From positions 1,426,001-1,490,000 of the forward strand of contig LR778114.1 in the NCBI GenBank assembly GCA_902809825.1: DNA of 64,000 nucleotides, in the 5' to 3' direction. Source of the DNA: Candidatus Hydrogenisulfobacillus filiaventi. Lineage in GTDB: Bacteria > Bacillota > Sulfobacillia > Sulfobacillales > R501. Numbering within the stretch: position 1 is the first letter of the stretch; each line of letters begins with the position of its first letter. Under the pieces are notes generated by a model that had not been told where the DNA came from, searched no databases, and was given only the letters and a program-made list of their open reading frames with translations. Positions 34,549 through 44,752 of this stretch are shown here, piece after piece. The position numbers and the translations under genes were made by a program.

Positions 34549-36069
34549 TCAAACCGCCGATCCCCCGGGGTGGGCCTCCAGCCACTGCTGCCGGGCCAGG
34601 CGGCGCACCACCTTGCCGGAAGCCCCGACGGGCAGCTCCGGCACCACCTCAATGACGGCCGGCCGCTTATAATCGGCCAGCAGGGTGCGGGTCAGCTCCC
34701 GCAGGCGGGCCATGTCCACCGTCTGCCCCGGCTTCGGGGTCACCAGGGCCACCACCCGTTCCCCGCGCCGGGGATCGGGCACGCCGAACACGGCCGCCAG
34801 GGCCACGTCCGGGGCATGGAGCAGGACCTCCTCCACCTCCCGCGGGTAGACATTCTCCCCCGCCATGATGATCATGTCCGACTTGCGGTCCACCAGGTAC
34901 AGCTGCCCGTCGCGGCCGAGATAGCCCATGTCGCCCACACTCAGGAACCCGTCCGGGTCGGTGGCCTGGGCCGTGGCCGCTTCCTGGCCCCAGTAGCCGT
35001 CCATCAACGCGGGGCTGCGCACAAAAATCTCGCCGATGCTCCCTTCCGGCTGCAGGCGGCCGTCCTCCCCCCGGATGCGGACGTCCACCCCCAACAGGGG
35101 GTAGCCGACCGAACCCAGGGTTCCGCCGGGGCGGTGGGGCAGCACGCTGACCGCGCCGTATTCGGTGGCGCCGTAGATATCGTAAAGATGCACACCGGGG
35201 AAGGCCGCCAGCAGGCGGTCCCGCAGGGTGGAGTCCAAGGGCGCGGAGGAGGTCAGCATCACTCGCAGGGAGCCGGTGTCAAGCTGCCCGGTCTCGGCCG
35301 CATCCGCCAGGAAGGTGAGGAGACTGGGCACAAACATGCTGAACGTCACCCCCAGGCGGTTGAACTCCGCCACCACCGACTGGGGATGGAAGGTGCGATG
35401 GGGATAAATGGCGCAAGTTGCACCGACCGCCACCGCCAGGCTGACCAGCCACATGGAATTGACGTGGAACATGGGCAACAGGGCCAGTCCGGTGTCGTCC
35501 GCCGTGATGCCGAGCTCCGCCAGCAGCTGCAGGGCGATCATGACATTACTGCGATGGGAGCGCACCGCCCCCTTGGGGCGGCCCGTGGTGCCCGAGGTGT
35601 ACACGATCACCCAGGGATCACGATCCCGCACCGTCACGGGCGGCGGATCAGCCGCAGCGGCGGCAACCCGCGCCTCCCAGTCCCCGGCGCCCTGGCTGCC
35701 GCCGGTAAACGCCACCGGCAGGCCCGCCGGCAACGCCCCCCGGAAGGCGGGATCGGCCAGGACAAAGGCCGAGCCGGAATCCGCCAGGGCGAAGGCGATC
35801 TCCGCCGGCGCCCAGCGCAGGTTGATCGGCACCCCTACCAGCCCGGCCCGGGCCACGGCGAAATAGGCCTCCGCCATCTCCAACCCGTTGGGCAGCAGGA
35901 AGGCCACCCGCTGACCCGGCTGCAACCCCGCCGCCAGCAGCGCGCGGGCGGCCCGGTTGACCCGTTCATCAAATTCGGCAAAGGTGAGACGGCGATCCCC
36001 GAAAATCAGGGCCGGCTTGGCGGCATACCGCCGCGCCATCGCCGCCAGCGCATCGGAAACCGTCAGCAT
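34549..36069 (-). CDS. AMP-dependent acyl-CoA synthetase
   Basis: 506 residues of the ANL superfamily. Motifs are YTSGTTGRPKGAV (P-loop, A3), DIYGATEYGAVS (A5), GDMGYLGRDGQLYLVDRKSDMI (A8, with its hinge aspartate) and the A10 lysine in GASGKVVRR. It activates a fatty or carboxylic acid to acyl-AMP and then acyl-CoA. Chain length cannot be read. The ATG at 36069 is followed by MLTVSDALAAMARRYAAKPAL. It is divergent from the flippase gene. Confidence 0.92.
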   Translation of the reverse strand: MLTVSDALAAMARRYAAKPALIFGDRRLTFAEFDERVNRAARALLAAGLQPGQRVAFLLPNGLEMAEAYFAVARAGLVGVPINLRWAPAEIAFALADSGSAFVLADPAFRGALPAGLPVAFTGGSQGAGDWEARVAAAAADPPPVTVRDRDPWVIVYTSGTTGRPKGAVRSHRSNVMIALQLLAELGITADDTGLALLPMFHVNSMWLVSLAVAVGATCAIYPHRTFHPQSVVAEFNRLGVTFSMFVPSLLTFLADAAETGQLDTGSLRVMLTSSAPLDSTLRDRLLAAFPGVHLYDIYGATEYGAVSVLPHRPGGTLGSVGYPLLGVDVRIRGEDGRLQPEGSIGEIFVRSPALMDGYWGQEAATAQATDPDGFLSVGDMGYLGRDGQLYLVDRKSDMIIMAGENVYPREVEEVLLHAPDVALAAVFGVPDPRRGERVVALVTPKPGQTVDMARLRELTRTLLADYKRPAVIEVVPELPVGASGKVVRRLARQQWLEAHPGGSAV

Positions 36070-36193
36070 GCGGCAACGCCCCCTCCGACGCGGCCGTTCC
36101 CCGCGTCCCCGTCCCCATTATACGGAACCGGCCCGCTAACCGGCCGGATTACCTCCGGCACGGGCCGGGGACACTCCAGGGGGAGGCAGGGAG

Positions 36194-37429
36194 ATGGCCC
36201 GAACGCCGGCAGCAACCGTCCGCCACGACCGCGGCTTCTGGACGGATAATGCCCTCCTGGGTGCCGCCAGCCTGGTCTCCGGGCTCTTCAATTACCTCTA
36301 CCATGTGGTCCTGGCTCACGTCCTGGGCCCCCGCAGCTACGGGGACCTGGCCACCCTGCTCAACCTGACCTCGATCCTCCTCATCCCCCTGCCGGTGGTC
36401 ACCCTGGTCTTTACCCGCCTGGGGCGCCGCCCCGCCCCCCAGCAGCAGCGGGCGGCCCGGCGTCTGTGGCTGGCCGGCGTCGCCCTCTGGCTGGGCGCGG
36501 TCGCAGCCGGCGGCCTTTTGGGCCGCACCTTCAACCTGCCCCCTGGGCTGGTGCCGGTGTTCACCCTGGAGGTGGTGCCGTCCCTCCCCCTGGCCGCCAA
36601 CCTCGGCCTCTGGCAGCACGCCCGCCGGTACCTGCGGGTCGGGCTGCTGGACGTCATGCTTAACGCCTTCCGGGTGGTGGCGGCGGGGGTGGCCGGCCTC
36701 AGCCGCTCCCCGCTGCTACTGGTGGGGATCCTGGAAGCCCTGGCCGCCTGGGCCACCTGGTGGGCCAGCCGCGGCACCAGCCGCCTCCCGGTGCGCCGGC
36801 GGCCCGCGTCCTGGCGCCTGGTGGCGGGCACCGCCACCGCCGGGACTGTCAACGCCCTCTTCGCCCTGAGCGACGGGCTGGTCGCCAAGGCGCGCCTGCC
36901 GGCGGTAGCCGCCGGCCGCTACACCGGGCTGGCGACCATCGGTCACACCGTCCCCTTCCTTTCCGGCAGTGTGGCCACCGTCATGCTGACCGCCATCCTG
37001 GCCCGTCCTGACCGCCACGGCCGCTACCTGGGGGTCACCCTGGCGGTCTACGCCCTGCTGGCGCTCGGTGCCGAGGGGCTGTTCGCCGGCGCCGGTGCCT
37101 GGCTCATCCGCACCGTCCTGGGGGCCGGCTTCCTTCCCCTGGCGCCCCTGCTCCCCCCCTACGGCTGGGGCATGATGGCCCAGGGCTTCCTCAATATCCT
37201 CATGCTCTACGCGGTGGCCCGGCGGAACTGGCTGCCGGTGCTGACCGCCGCCACCGGTTGGGCAGCGTGGACGGCGTGGCTGACCCGGGCCGGCAGCCCC
37301 GCGGGCTTCGTGTCCGTCACCCTGGCCACCATGCTCCCCGCCCTGGCCCTTAGCGCCCTCGTGGTGGGTCTGACCTACCGTAAGGGGGGTCCGGCCGCCG
37401 GCCGGACCCCCCTCGAACCGGTCCCCTGA
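36194..37429 (+). CDS. Wzx-like polysaccharide flippase
   Basis: 411 residues, ten or more hydrophobic segments, MOP superfamily. Features are NALLGAASLVSGLFNYLYHVVLAHVLGPRSYGDLATLLNLTSIL near the start, typical of the oligosaccharide flippase family. GGGGGAGGCAGGGAG precedes the ATG. It would move a lipid-linked sugar across the membrane, for a capsule or exopolysaccharide. No glycosyltransferase cluster is adjacent. The 3' end holds a strong hairpin. Confidence 0.82.
   Translation: MARTPAATVRHDRGFWTDNALLGAASLVSGLFNYLYHVVLAHVLGPRSYGDLATLLNLTSILLIPLPVVTLVFTRLGRRPAPQQQRAARRLWLAGVALWLGAVAAGGLLGRTFNLPPGLVPVFTLEVVPSLPLAANLGLWQHARRYLRVGLLDVMLNAFRVVAAGVAGLSRSPLLLVGILEALAAWATWWASRGTSRLPVRRRPASWRLVAGTATAGTVNALFALSDGLVAKARLPAVAAGRYTGLATIGHTVPFLSGSVATVMLTAILARPDRHGRYLGVTLAVYALLALGAEGLFAGAGAWLIRTVLGAGFLPLAPLLPPYGWGMMAQGFLNILMLYAVARRNWLPVLTAATGWAAWTAWLTRAGSPAGFVSVTLATMLPALALSALVVGLTYRKGGPAAGRTPLEPVP
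37384..37412. terminator. hairpin in the 3' end of the flippase gene, between convergent genes
   Basis: 12-bp perfect stem: GGGGGGTCCGGC (37384-37395) with GCCGGACCCCCC (37401-37412), five-base loop. There is no U tract. codY ends 20 bases away on the other strand, so it could end both transcripts. Confidence 0.5.
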
Positions 37430-37432
37430 GCC

Positions 37433-38215
37433 CTACTTCTTGAGCTTGCGCAGCTCCGGCAGGAGACGGTCGTTCAACACCCGGATGTGGGTCCCCTTCA
37501 TGCCCAGGGAACGGGACTCAATCACCCCGGCGCTCTCGAACTTGCGCAGGGCGTTCACGATCACGGAGCGGGTGATGCCGACCCGGTCCGCAATCTTGGA
37601 GGCAACCAGCAGGCCCTCCTCCCCGCCCAGTTCATCAAAGATGTGCTGCACCGCCTCCAGCTCGGAGTAGGATAGGGTGTCGATGGCCACCTGCACGGCC
37701 GCCTTCTTGCGCGCCTCCTCCTCCAGCTCGTCGGACTTGGAGCGCAGGATCTCCATAGCCACCACCGTGGCGCCGTATTCGGCCAGCACCAGGTCCTCGT
37801 CGTCAAATTCCCGCCCGAAGCGGGAGATGACCAGGGTACCCAGCCGGTCGCCGCCCCCGTTGACCGGGACCAGGGTGGTAATCTTGTTTTCGTAGATGCA
37901 GGGCCGGTCGTGGAAGAAGACGCACTTGCGCTCCTCCTGCGAAATGTTGGGATAGGTCTCGTCCACCTTGAGCAGACCCTGGTTGTAACCGGCCGGGAAG
38001 GCCTCCTTGGCCAGCACCTCCCGGATCATGATGTCGCATTCGAAGGAATCCAGCAGCGCATAGCCCAGGACCTTGCCCCGGCGGCTCACCACGTACACAT
38101 TGGCCTGGATGAGCTCGCTCAGGATCTTGGCCATCTCCTCGAAATCCACCGGGTGTCCGGCCGTCCGCTGCAACAGCTTATTGATACGGCGGGTCTTCTC
38201 CAACAATTCCTGCAC
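37433..38215 (-). CDS. codY: global transcription repressor CodY
   Basis: 260 residues. The N-terminal GAF domain (about 1-155) begins [16 protein letters not shown] and binds branched-chain amino acids; the C-terminal winged helix reads [42 protein letters not shown]. CodY is confined to Bacillota and senses BCAA and GTP. The GTG at 38215 follows AGGAGGC at about eight bases. Unlike the tight genes around it, it has a leader of about 130 bases and its own promoter. Confidence 0.97.
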   Translation of the reverse strand: MQELLEKTRRINKLLQRTAGHPVDFEEMAKILSELIQANVYVVSRRGKVLGYALLDSFECDIMIREVLAKEAFPAGYNQGLLKVDETYPNISQEERKCVFFHDRPCIYENKITTLVPVNGGGDRLGTLVISRFGREFDDEDLVLAEYGATVVAMEILRSKSDELEEEARKKAAVQVAIDTLSYSELEAVQHIFDELGGEEGLLVASKIADRVGITRSVIVNALRKFESAGVIESRSLGMKGTHIRVLNDRLLPELRKLKK

Positions 38216-38351
38216 GGATGCTGCCTCCTGTCTCCCGGAGCCGCCCGGGCCCCGCGATCCGCCTTCACCGGCCACGGCATAGCTTGGGGACCTCGCCACG
38301 TCCGAACCTTCCCAAACTTTAAATTTTTCTCCGCCATCCCGATGCGAACCG

Positions 38352-38379
38352 AGTATACCACAGAAATGTACATAGGCAA
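38352..38379 (-). promoter_or_regulatory. promoter of codY
   Basis: TTGCCT (38374-38379), 16-base spacer, TATACT (38352-38357), with an extended TGG upstream of the -10. Start near 38345. The AT-rich stretch downstream contains GAGAAAAATTT, a possible half CodY box, which would fit autoregulation. Confidence 0.6.
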
Positions 38380-38387
38380 AGAACAAT

Positions 38388-39797
38388 TCAGAGTATATAT
38401 CGATTAATGTCAACGGACTCGGCGATGCGGGCCAGCCGTTCCCGGACGTAGGCCTCGGTGATGCGGACCTCCTGGCCCGGGATCTCCGGGGCGGAAAAGC
38501 TGAGCTCCTCCAGCACCCGCTCCAGGATGGTATGCAGACGGCGGGCCCCGATGTTCTCCGTGCTGCGGTTGACCTGGTCGGCATAGCGGGCCATCGCCCG
38601 CACCGCGGCATCGTCAAAGGTTACCTGCACGCCTTCCGCCCCCAGCAGGGCCTGGTACTGGTGCAGGAGGGAGTGCTCGGGTTCGGTCAGGATGCGGTAG
38701 AAGTCGTCCTCGGTGAGGGGGGCCAGCTCGACCCGGATCGGAAAACGTCCCTGCAGCTCGGGGATAAGGTCGGAGGGCTTGGAGACATGGAATGCCCCGG
38801 CGGCAATGAAGAGGATGTGGTCGGTTTTGACGGGCCCGTACTTGGTGTTGACCGTCGACCCCTCCACGATGGGCAGGATGTCCCGTTGCACCCCCTCCCG
38901 GGAGACGTCGGGACCGTGCACCGCCCCCCCGCTGCCGGCGATCTTGTCGAACTCGTCGATAAAGATGATGCCGTTCTGTTCCGCCCGCCAGATAGCCTCC
39001 GCGTTCACGGACTCGGGGTCGATGAGGCGTTGGGCCTCCTCCTGGGCCAGCACCTTGCGCGCCTCTGCCACCGTCATCTTCCGGCGCTTGGTCCGTTTGG
39101 GCAGCAGGCCCTGGAACATCTCCCCCAGGTTCATCTGCATCTCCTCGTTGCCGGGGAAGTTGCCGGCCAGGGGCAGGGTGGGAGGCGGCACCTCCACCTC
39201 CACCTCCACCAGCTCGTTCTCCATCTGGCCGGAGCGCAGGCGTTCCCGCAGGGCCCGGCGCCGCTCCTCAATCCGCCGGCGTTCCTCGGGGTCCACCCGG
39301 GGGCCCGGGGTAGGGGTCCCGCCTCCGAACAGCATCTCCAAGGGGTTACGCATGCCGCCCTCCTCCTTCGGCAGGGGAGCGAGGGCATCGATGATGCGGT
39401 CCTCGGCCAGCCCTTCGGCCCGCTCCCGCACCTCCTGGGAGCGTTCCTCCCGGACCATGCGGACCGCCGTCTCCACCAGGTCGCGCACCATGGCGTCCAC
39501 ATCGCGGCCGACGTAGCCGACCTCCGTAAACTTGGTGGCCTCCACCTTGACGAAGGGGGCACGGGCCAGGCGGGCTAGGCGGCGGGCGATCTCGGTCTTA
39601 CCGACCCCGGTGGGCCCGATCATGAGGATGTTCTTCGGCGTGATCTCCTCCTGCAGCGTATCGGGCAGCCGCGACCGCCGCCACCGGTGCCGCAGGGCGA
39701 TGGCCACTGCCCGCTTGGCCTCCTCCTGCCCGACGATGAAGCGATCCAGCTCGGCAACGATCTGCCGCGGTGTGAGTTCCCCGCTTTCGGCCGTCAT
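38388..39797 (-). CDS. hslU: ATP-dependent protease ATPase subunit HslU
   Basis: 469 residues. AAA+ unfoldase with Walker [10 protein letters not shown] at 61-69, Walker [12 protein letters not shown], an I-domain between, and the C-terminal tail ending VDINRYIL, which inserts into HslV. The ATG at 39797 starts [14 protein letters not shown]. It follows hslV by 28 bases and precedes codY by 172. It feeds unfolded substrates to HslV. Confidence 0.96.
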   Translation of the reverse strand: MTAESGELTPRQIVAELDRFIVGQEEAKRAVAIALRHRWRRSRLPDTLQEEITPKNILMIGPTGVGKTEIARRLARLARAPFVKVEATKFTEVGYVGRDVDAMVRDLVETAVRMVREERSQEVRERAEGLAEDRIIDALAPLPKEEGGMRNPLEMLFGGGTPTPGPRVDPEERRRIEERRRALRERLRSGQMENELVEVEVEVPPPTLPLAGNFPGNEEMQMNLGEMFQGLLPKRTKRRKMTVAEARKVLAQEEAQRLIDPESVNAEAIWRAEQNGIIFIDEFDKIAGSGGAVHGPDVSREGVQRDILPIVEGSTVNTKYGPVKTDHILFIAAGAFHVSKPSDLIPELQGRFPIRVELAPLTEDDFYRILTEPEHSLLHQYQALLGAEGVQVTFDDAAVRAMARYADQVNRSTENIGARRLHTILERVLEELSFSAPEIPGQEVRITEAYVRERLARIAESVDINRYIL

Positions 39798-39825
39798 CGC
39801 GACTCCCCCTTGTCCGCCCGTGGCC

Positions 39826-40362
39826 CTAGCTCAGGGTTTCGATGGTGAGGTGGTGATTGGTGTAGATGCAGATATCGGCAGCGATGTCCAAGGCCCGGCG
39901 CACAATCTCCTCCGGATCCGGCATGGGTTCCATCCCGGCCAGGGCCCGCGCGGCCGCCAGGGCGTAGCCGCCGCCCGATCCTACGGCCGCGATGCCGTCA
40001 TCCGGCTCCACCACCTCCCCGGTGCCGGACAGAACCAGCAGGTTCTGGCGGTCGGCCACCACCAGCAGCGCCTCCAGCTTACCCAACATGCGATCCGTCC
40101 GCCAGTCGCGGCTCAGGGCGACCGCCGCCCGCACCAGGTGGCCGCGGTGCTCCTCCAGCTTGCCCTCGAAGCGTTCAAACAGGGTCAGGGCGTCCGCCAC
40201 CGAGCCCGCAAACCCGGCCAGCACCGAATCGTGGTACAGCCGGCGCACCTTGCGGGCGGTATGCTTCATCACCATGTTCTGGGCAAAGGTGACCTGCCCG
40301 TCGCCTCCCACCACCGCCTTGCCGTCCCGGACCACCGCCAGGACGGTCGTGCCTTCAAACAT
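39826..40362 (-). CDS. hslV: ATP-dependent protease peptidase subunit HslV
   Basis: 178 residues of the proteasome-like Ntn type. The mature protein should begin at the Thr in [21 protein letters not shown] after a short MFEG prosequence, a longer leader than E. coli HslV but comparable with the B. subtilis CodW prosequence. The catalytic lysine and aspartate lie in the same segment. It starts eight bases inside the end of xerC. Thr rather than Ser nucleophile is expected. Confidence 0.95.
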   Translation of the reverse strand: MFEGTTVLAVVRDGKAVVGGDGQVTFAQNMVMKHTARKVRRLYHDSVLAGFAGSVADALTLFERFEGKLEEHRGHLVRAAVALSRDWRTDRMLGKLEALLVVADRQNLLVLSGTGEVVEPDDGIAAVGSGGGYALAAARALAGMEPMPDPEEIVRRALDIAADICIYTNHHLTIETLS

Positions 40363-41312
40363 GCTGTTCGCCTGCCTTCCCGGCCCCGGAGCCGGCCACC
40401 CGCCCGGCCCGCGGGTGCGCCTGCCGGTAGACCTGGTTGAGATATGCCTGGGACAGATGGGTGTAGACCTGGGTGGTGCGCAGACGCGCGTGACCCAGCA
40501 GCTCCTGGACCGACCGCAGGTCGGCCCCGCCGTTCAGCAGATGGGTGGCGAAGGAATGCCGCAGCCAGTGGGGGCTCAGGTGGCGGCCGATCCCGGCCCG
40601 CCGGGCGGCGGCGTCGACGATGCGGCGAAGGGACCGCACATTGAGGGCACCCCCACGCGCGTTGAGGAAGAGCGGCGCCGCCGGCCCCGCCGCCCCCCAG
40701 CCGGGGCCGGCCCGCATTCAGGTAGGCGGCCAGGGCCGCCGCCGCCGCCCGGCCGTAGGGTACTAGCCGGGTCCGCCCCCCCTTGCCGCGCACCTGCACC
40801 AGCCGCTCCTCCGGGCGCAGGTCCCCCAGGGTCAGCCCGGTCAGCTCCGAGGCCCGCAGCCCGGCCGCATACAGGAGCTCCAGCGCCGCCCGATCCCGCA
40901 ATCCCAGCGGACCGGGCCGGCGGGTGCCATCCTCAATCAGGCGCCGGACCTCCTCTTCGGTGAGCACCCGGGGCAAACCGGGCCGGTAACGTGGCGCCAG
41001 CAGGCGGCGGGCCGGGTTGTCCGCCCGCCCGCCTTCCCGCTCCAGGAATTGGAAAAATCCCCGCACGGCAGCCACCCCCCGCGCGAGGGAACGGGCCCCG
41101 ACGCCGGCTTGCGCGCGGTGGTAGAGCCAGGCCCGCAAGTCGTCCCGCCCTACCGCGGCGGGCGCCCGCCCCGGCACAGCCTCCCGCAGGCTGCGGAGGT
41201 CGGCCGCATACGCCCGCACAGTGGCGGGACTGGCCCGGCGCTCCGCACCCAGGTGGCGGGCATAGGCAACCAGCCAGCGCTCCCATTCCTGGGCCGCTTC
41301 ATCCGCGTTCAT
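40355..41312 (-). pseudogene. xerC: tyrosine recombinase XerC, reading frame broken by one extra base
   Basis: Two frames combine to about 318 residues. The first (41312 down to about 40700) starts MNADEAAQEWERWLV with the SAM-like core-binding domain and the catalytic AAGLRASELTGL. It shifts at the run of six G on the minus strand (C6 at 40693-40698); five would continue as [15 protein letters not shown], then [36 protein letters not shown] with the tyrosine. It would resolve chromosome dimers at dif. GGGAGGAGG precedes the ATG. Error or true mutation both remain open. Confidence 0.88.
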
Positions 41313-42645
41313 GATCACCCTCCTCCCCGGCCTGCCGGAGCGCCGCCGCCAACGCCGCCAGGGCCCGTTCCCGGGCGGCGGCCCGCCGCGCCCGCTTATC
41401 ATCCCCCGGCCGGCCGGCGGGCGGCAGGAGCCCGAAGTTGGTATTCATGGGCTGAAAGTGGTCCGGGTCTGCGCGGCTGATGTACTGCATCAGGGCCCCC
41501 CACATCGAGTCGGCCGGCAGGACCAGCGAAGCCTGGCCGCGGAGCCAGCGCACGGCGTTTATCCCCGCCAGCAACCCGCCGGCGGCAGACTCCACGTAGC
41601 CCTCCACCCCGGTCATCTGGCCGGCGAGCCAGAGGCCGGGCCGTCCCCGCACGGACAGATCCGGATCCAGGAAGCGGGGGGAGCGCAAGTAGGTGTTGCG
41701 GTGCATCACCCCGTACCGGGCGTACTCGGCGTGGGCCAGGGCGGGGATGAGCCCGAAGACCCGCTTCTGCTCCCCCCAGCGCAGGTTGGTCTGGAACCCG
41801 ACCAGGCTGAGCAGGGAGCCGGCGGCATTGTCCCGCCGCAACTGCACCACGGCATAGGGCCGGCGGCCGGTGGCGGGGTCCACCAGACCCACCGGCCGCA
41901 TGGGCCCGAACAAGGGGGTGCGGGGACCGCGGCGCGCCAGCTCCTCGATGGGCAGGCAGCCCTCAAAAAAGGTCACATCCTCAAACTCATGCAGGGGGTG
42001 CTGTTCGGCTGCCACCAGTTCGCGAACGAAGCGCTCGTATTCCTCCCGGGTCAAGGGGCAGTTGAGGTAGTCGCCGGTCCCTTCCCGGGAGTCCCAGAAG
42101 GCGCGGGTCATGTCAACGCTGTCGGCAAAGACCACCGGGCTGGCAGCGTCGAAGAAGGCCAGGGCGCGCTCGCCCAGCAGGCGTTCCAGGGCGGCAGCCA
42201 AAGGCGGCGCGGTCAGGGGACCGGTGGCGATGACGGCCGGGGGCTCCGGAACCTCCGCCACCACTTCCCGTACCACTTCCACCAGCGGATGGGCCAGCAG
42301 CCGTTCGGTCACCGCTTCTGCGAACCGTTCCCGGTCCACCACCAGAGCCTGCCCCCCGGGTACCCGGGCCGCCTCGGCCGCCTCCAGCACCAGCGACCCC
42401 GCCATCCGCAGCTCGGCCTTGAGCAGGGCGGCAGGTGAGAGCCCGCCATCGCCGCCCAACGAATTGGAACAGACCAGCTCGCCCAGGCGGTCGGAAACAT
42501 GGGCCGGGGTCATGACCTGCGGCCGCATCTCGAACAGCCGCACCCGTACCCCCCGGCGGGCAATCTGGTAGGCGGCCTCGGACCCGGCCAGGCCACCGCC
42601 GACCACGGTCACCACCGGACCGTCAGAGGGCTTCGTCCTGTTCAT
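41299..42645 (-). CDS. trmFO: methylenetetrahydrofolate--tRNA-(uracil-5-)-methyltransferase TrmFO
   Basis: 448 residues. The FAD motif GGGLAGSEAAYQIARRGV opens the protein; GELVCSNSLGGDGGLSPAALLKAELR and the C-terminal GQMTGVEGYVESAAGGLLAGINAVR are highly typical. It makes 5-methyluridine at position 54 of tRNA with folate and FADH2. The ATG at 42645 follows GGAGGGATG and overlaps the end of topA by 23 bases; its own end overlaps xerC by 14. Confidence 0.96.
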   Translation of the reverse strand: MNRTKPSDGPVVTVVGGGLAGSEAAYQIARRGVRVRLFEMRPQVMTPAHVSDRLGELVCSNSLGGDGGLSPAALLKAELRMAGSLVLEAAEAARVPGGQALVVDRERFAEAVTERLLAHPLVEVVREVVAEVPEPPAVIATGPLTAPPLAAALERLLGERALAFFDAASPVVFADSVDMTRAFWDSREGTGDYLNCPLTREEYERFVRELVAAEQHPLHEFEDVTFFEGCLPIEELARRGPRTPLFGPMRPVGLVDPATGRRPYAVVQLRRDNAAGSLLSLVGFQTNLRWGEQKRVFGLIPALAHAEYARYGVMHRNTYLRSPRFLDPDLSVRGRPGLWLAGQMTGVEGYVESAAGGLLAGINAVRWLRGQASLVLPADSMWGALMQYISRADPDHFQPMNTNFGLLPPAGRPGDDKRARRAAARERALAALAAALRQAGEEGDHERG

Positions 42646-44710
42646 AGCCGCATCCCTCCCGCAGGCACACGAGACTCTCGCGTGCCCCCCGACGCTTGAA
42701 GGCCATCGCCGCCCCGCAGCGGGGGCAGGTTTGGGTGCTGGGACGGCTCCAGGTCACGAAATCGCAGGCCGGGTAGGCGCTGCAGCCGTAGAGGGTCCGC
42801 CCCTTGCGGGTCTTGCGCACCACGATGGGGGAACCGCACTTGGGGCACAGGGCTCCCGTCTTCTCCACATAGGGCCGGGTGTTCTTACACTCCGGATAGC
42901 CGGAACAGGCCAGGAAGCGGCCGAAGCGCCCGTGCTTCACCACCATGGGCCGCCCGCACTTATCGCAGACCTCGTCGGTGGTCTCCTCCTTGAGCTCCAC
43001 CCGGGGGATGGCGGCATCCGCCTGGGAGAGCTCCGCGGCGAACGGATCGTAGAACCGCTGCAGCACCTCCCGCCAGGGTGTCTCCCCCTCCTCCACCCGG
43101 TCCAGCTGGCTTTCCACGTCAGCCGTGAAGGCGGTGTCCACGATTTCCGGGAAGTAGGTCTTGAGGAGGTCCACCACCACCTCCCCGAGCTCAGTGGGTT
43201 GCAGCCGCCGTTGCTCCCGCACCGCGTAGCCGCGGGCCAGCAGGGTCTCAATGATGGGGGCGTAGGTGGAGGGGCGCCCGATGCCCAGCTCCTCCAGGGC
43301 ATGGACCAGGCTGGCTTCGGTGAACCGCGGGGGCGGTTCGGTGAAGTGCTGCTGGGCCGTCCACCCCTCCACGCCCAGCGCCTGCCCGGCCTCCAGCCGC
43401 GGCAGCGTCCGCGTCTCCGGCGTGCGGGCCTTGCCCTCCTCCTCCGCCTCCTGGTAGACCCGGGTATACCCGGCGAAGCGCAAGGTGGAGCCGCTGGCAC
43501 GGAACCGCGCCTCCCCGGCCCCGATGTCCACCGTGCGCTGGTCGTACACCGCCGGCGCCATCTCGCTGGCCAGAAAGCGTTCCCAGACCAGCCGGTACAG
43601 CCGGGCCTGGTCGCGGTTGAGGGCCGCCTTAAGGGCGTCGGGATGACGGGCCACGCTGGTCGGCCGAATGGCTTCATGCGCGCCCTGCACCCCGGGTTTG
43701 TCCTTGACCGGCCGGGGCTGCCCCACGTATTCCGCCCCGAAATGGTCCGCCACGTACGCCCGGGCCTCGGCATGGGCCTGGTCGGCCACCCGGACCGAAT
43801 CGGTCCGGATGTAGGTAATGAGCCCGACCGTTCCCTCGCCGGGCACGTCCAGGCCTTCATAGAGCTGCTGGGCCACCGCCATGGTGCGCTTGACGGTGAA
43901 GCCGAGCTGGCGGGCCGCCTCCTGTTGCAGGGTGGAGGTGGTGAACGGCAGCGGAGGTTGCCGCCGCCGGGGCCGTTCCGTCACCTCCAGCACCCGGAAG
44001 GGAACCCCGGCCAGGGCGGCCTGTACCGCCTCCGCCTCCTCCCGCCGCAGGTGCCCCTTTTCCCCCAGCGGCCCCACGTACTGGGCGGTAAAAGGCTCCC
44101 CGCCGGGGGCCCGCAGGGCGGCCTCGATGGTGTAGAATTCCTCCGGCACAAAAGCCCGGATGGCCCGTTCCCGGTCCACCAGCAGGCGCAGGGCTGCCGA
44201 TTGCACCCGGCCGGCCGACAGACCCGGCCGCACCTTGCGCCACAGGAGGGGGGACAACTGGTAGCCCACCACCCGGTCCAGCACCCGGCGGGCCTGCTGG
44301 GCGTCCACCCGCCGCATGTCGATGTGGCGGGCGTGCTTCAAGGCGTTGGCCACCGCTTCCTTGGTGATCTCGTGAAACTCGATGCGCTGGGCCTGGGCAG
44401 GATCCAGCCCCAGCACGGAGGCCAGATGCCAGGAAATGGCCTCGCCCTCGCGGTCCGGGTCGGTGGCCAGATAGACCTGGCCCGCCTTCCGGACAGCCTC
44501 CTTGAGCTCGCGGATGACCTCCCCCTTACCGCGGATGGTGATGTAGCGAGGCTCAAAGCCATGGGCGATATCGACGCCGAACTGGCTCTTGGGCAGGTCG
44601 CGCACGTGTCCCATGGACGCCTTCACGGTGTAGTTGCGCCCCAGGAAGCGCGTGATGGTCTTGGCCTTGGCCGGCGACTCGACGATGATCAAGGGCTTTG
44701 CCTTCGCCAC
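42623..44710 (-). CDS. topA: DNA topoisomerase I
   Basis: 695 residues. Toprim domain with IIVESPAKAKTITRFLG and the DPDREGEA acidic triad; the catalytic tyrosine is in GLITYIRTDSVRV. The C terminus holds three zinc ribbons: CDKCGRPMVV, CPKCGSPIVV and CPRCGAAMAF. It relaxes negative supercoils. GTG at 44710 is followed by MAKAKPLIIVE. It is the first gene in the topA-trmFO-xerC-hslV-hslU group. The promoter sits on the rnhB stop codon. Confidence 0.97.
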   Translation of the reverse strand: MAKAKPLIIVESPAKAKTITRFLGRNYTVKASMGHVRDLPKSQFGVDIAHGFEPRYITIRGKGEVIRELKEAVRKAGQVYLATDPDREGEAISWHLASVLGLDPAQAQRIEFHEITKEAVANALKHARHIDMRRVDAQQARRVLDRVVGYQLSPLLWRKVRPGLSAGRVQSAALRLLVDRERAIRAFVPEEFYTIEAALRAPGGEPFTAQYVGPLGEKGHLRREEAEAVQAALAGVPFRVLEVTERPRRRQPPLPFTTSTLQQEAARQLGFTVKRTMAVAQQLYEGLDVPGEGTVGLITYIRTDSVRVADQAHAEARAYVADHFGAEYVGQPRPVKDKPGVQGAHEAIRPTSVARHPDALKAALNRDQARLYRLVWERFLASEMAPAVYDQRTVDIGAGEARFRASGSTLRFAGYTRVYQEAEEEGKARTPETRTLPRLEAGQALGVEGWTAQQHFTEPPPRFTEASLVHALEELGIGRPSTYAPIIETLLARGYAVREQRRLQPTELGEVVVDLLKTYFPEIVDTAFTADVESQLDRVEEGETPWREVLQRFYDPFAAELSQADAAIPRVELKEETTDEVCDKCGRPMVVKHGRFGRFLACSGYPECKNTRPYVEKTGALCPKCGSPIVVRKTRKGRTLYGCSAYPACDFVTWSRPSTQTCPRCGAAMAFKRRGARESLVCLREGCGYEQDEAL

Positions 44711-44743
44711 CCGGCACCCTCCCGTCGGTTTGGCAGTTGTTTC

Positions 44744-44752
44744 ATTATATCA
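44744..44752 (-). promoter_or_regulatory. extended -10 promoter of topA overlapping the rnhB stop
   Basis: The minus strand reads TGATATAAT: the TGA stop of rnhB (44750-44752) provides the TG of an extended -10, with TATAAT at 44744-44749. Start near 44737. Confidence 0.6.

Noticed and set aside
40355-41312. Integrase of a mobile element
   Set aside because: The position between trmFO and hslV and the overlap with both mark it as the chromosomal xerC (codV); no attachment repeats or other mobile genes are seen.
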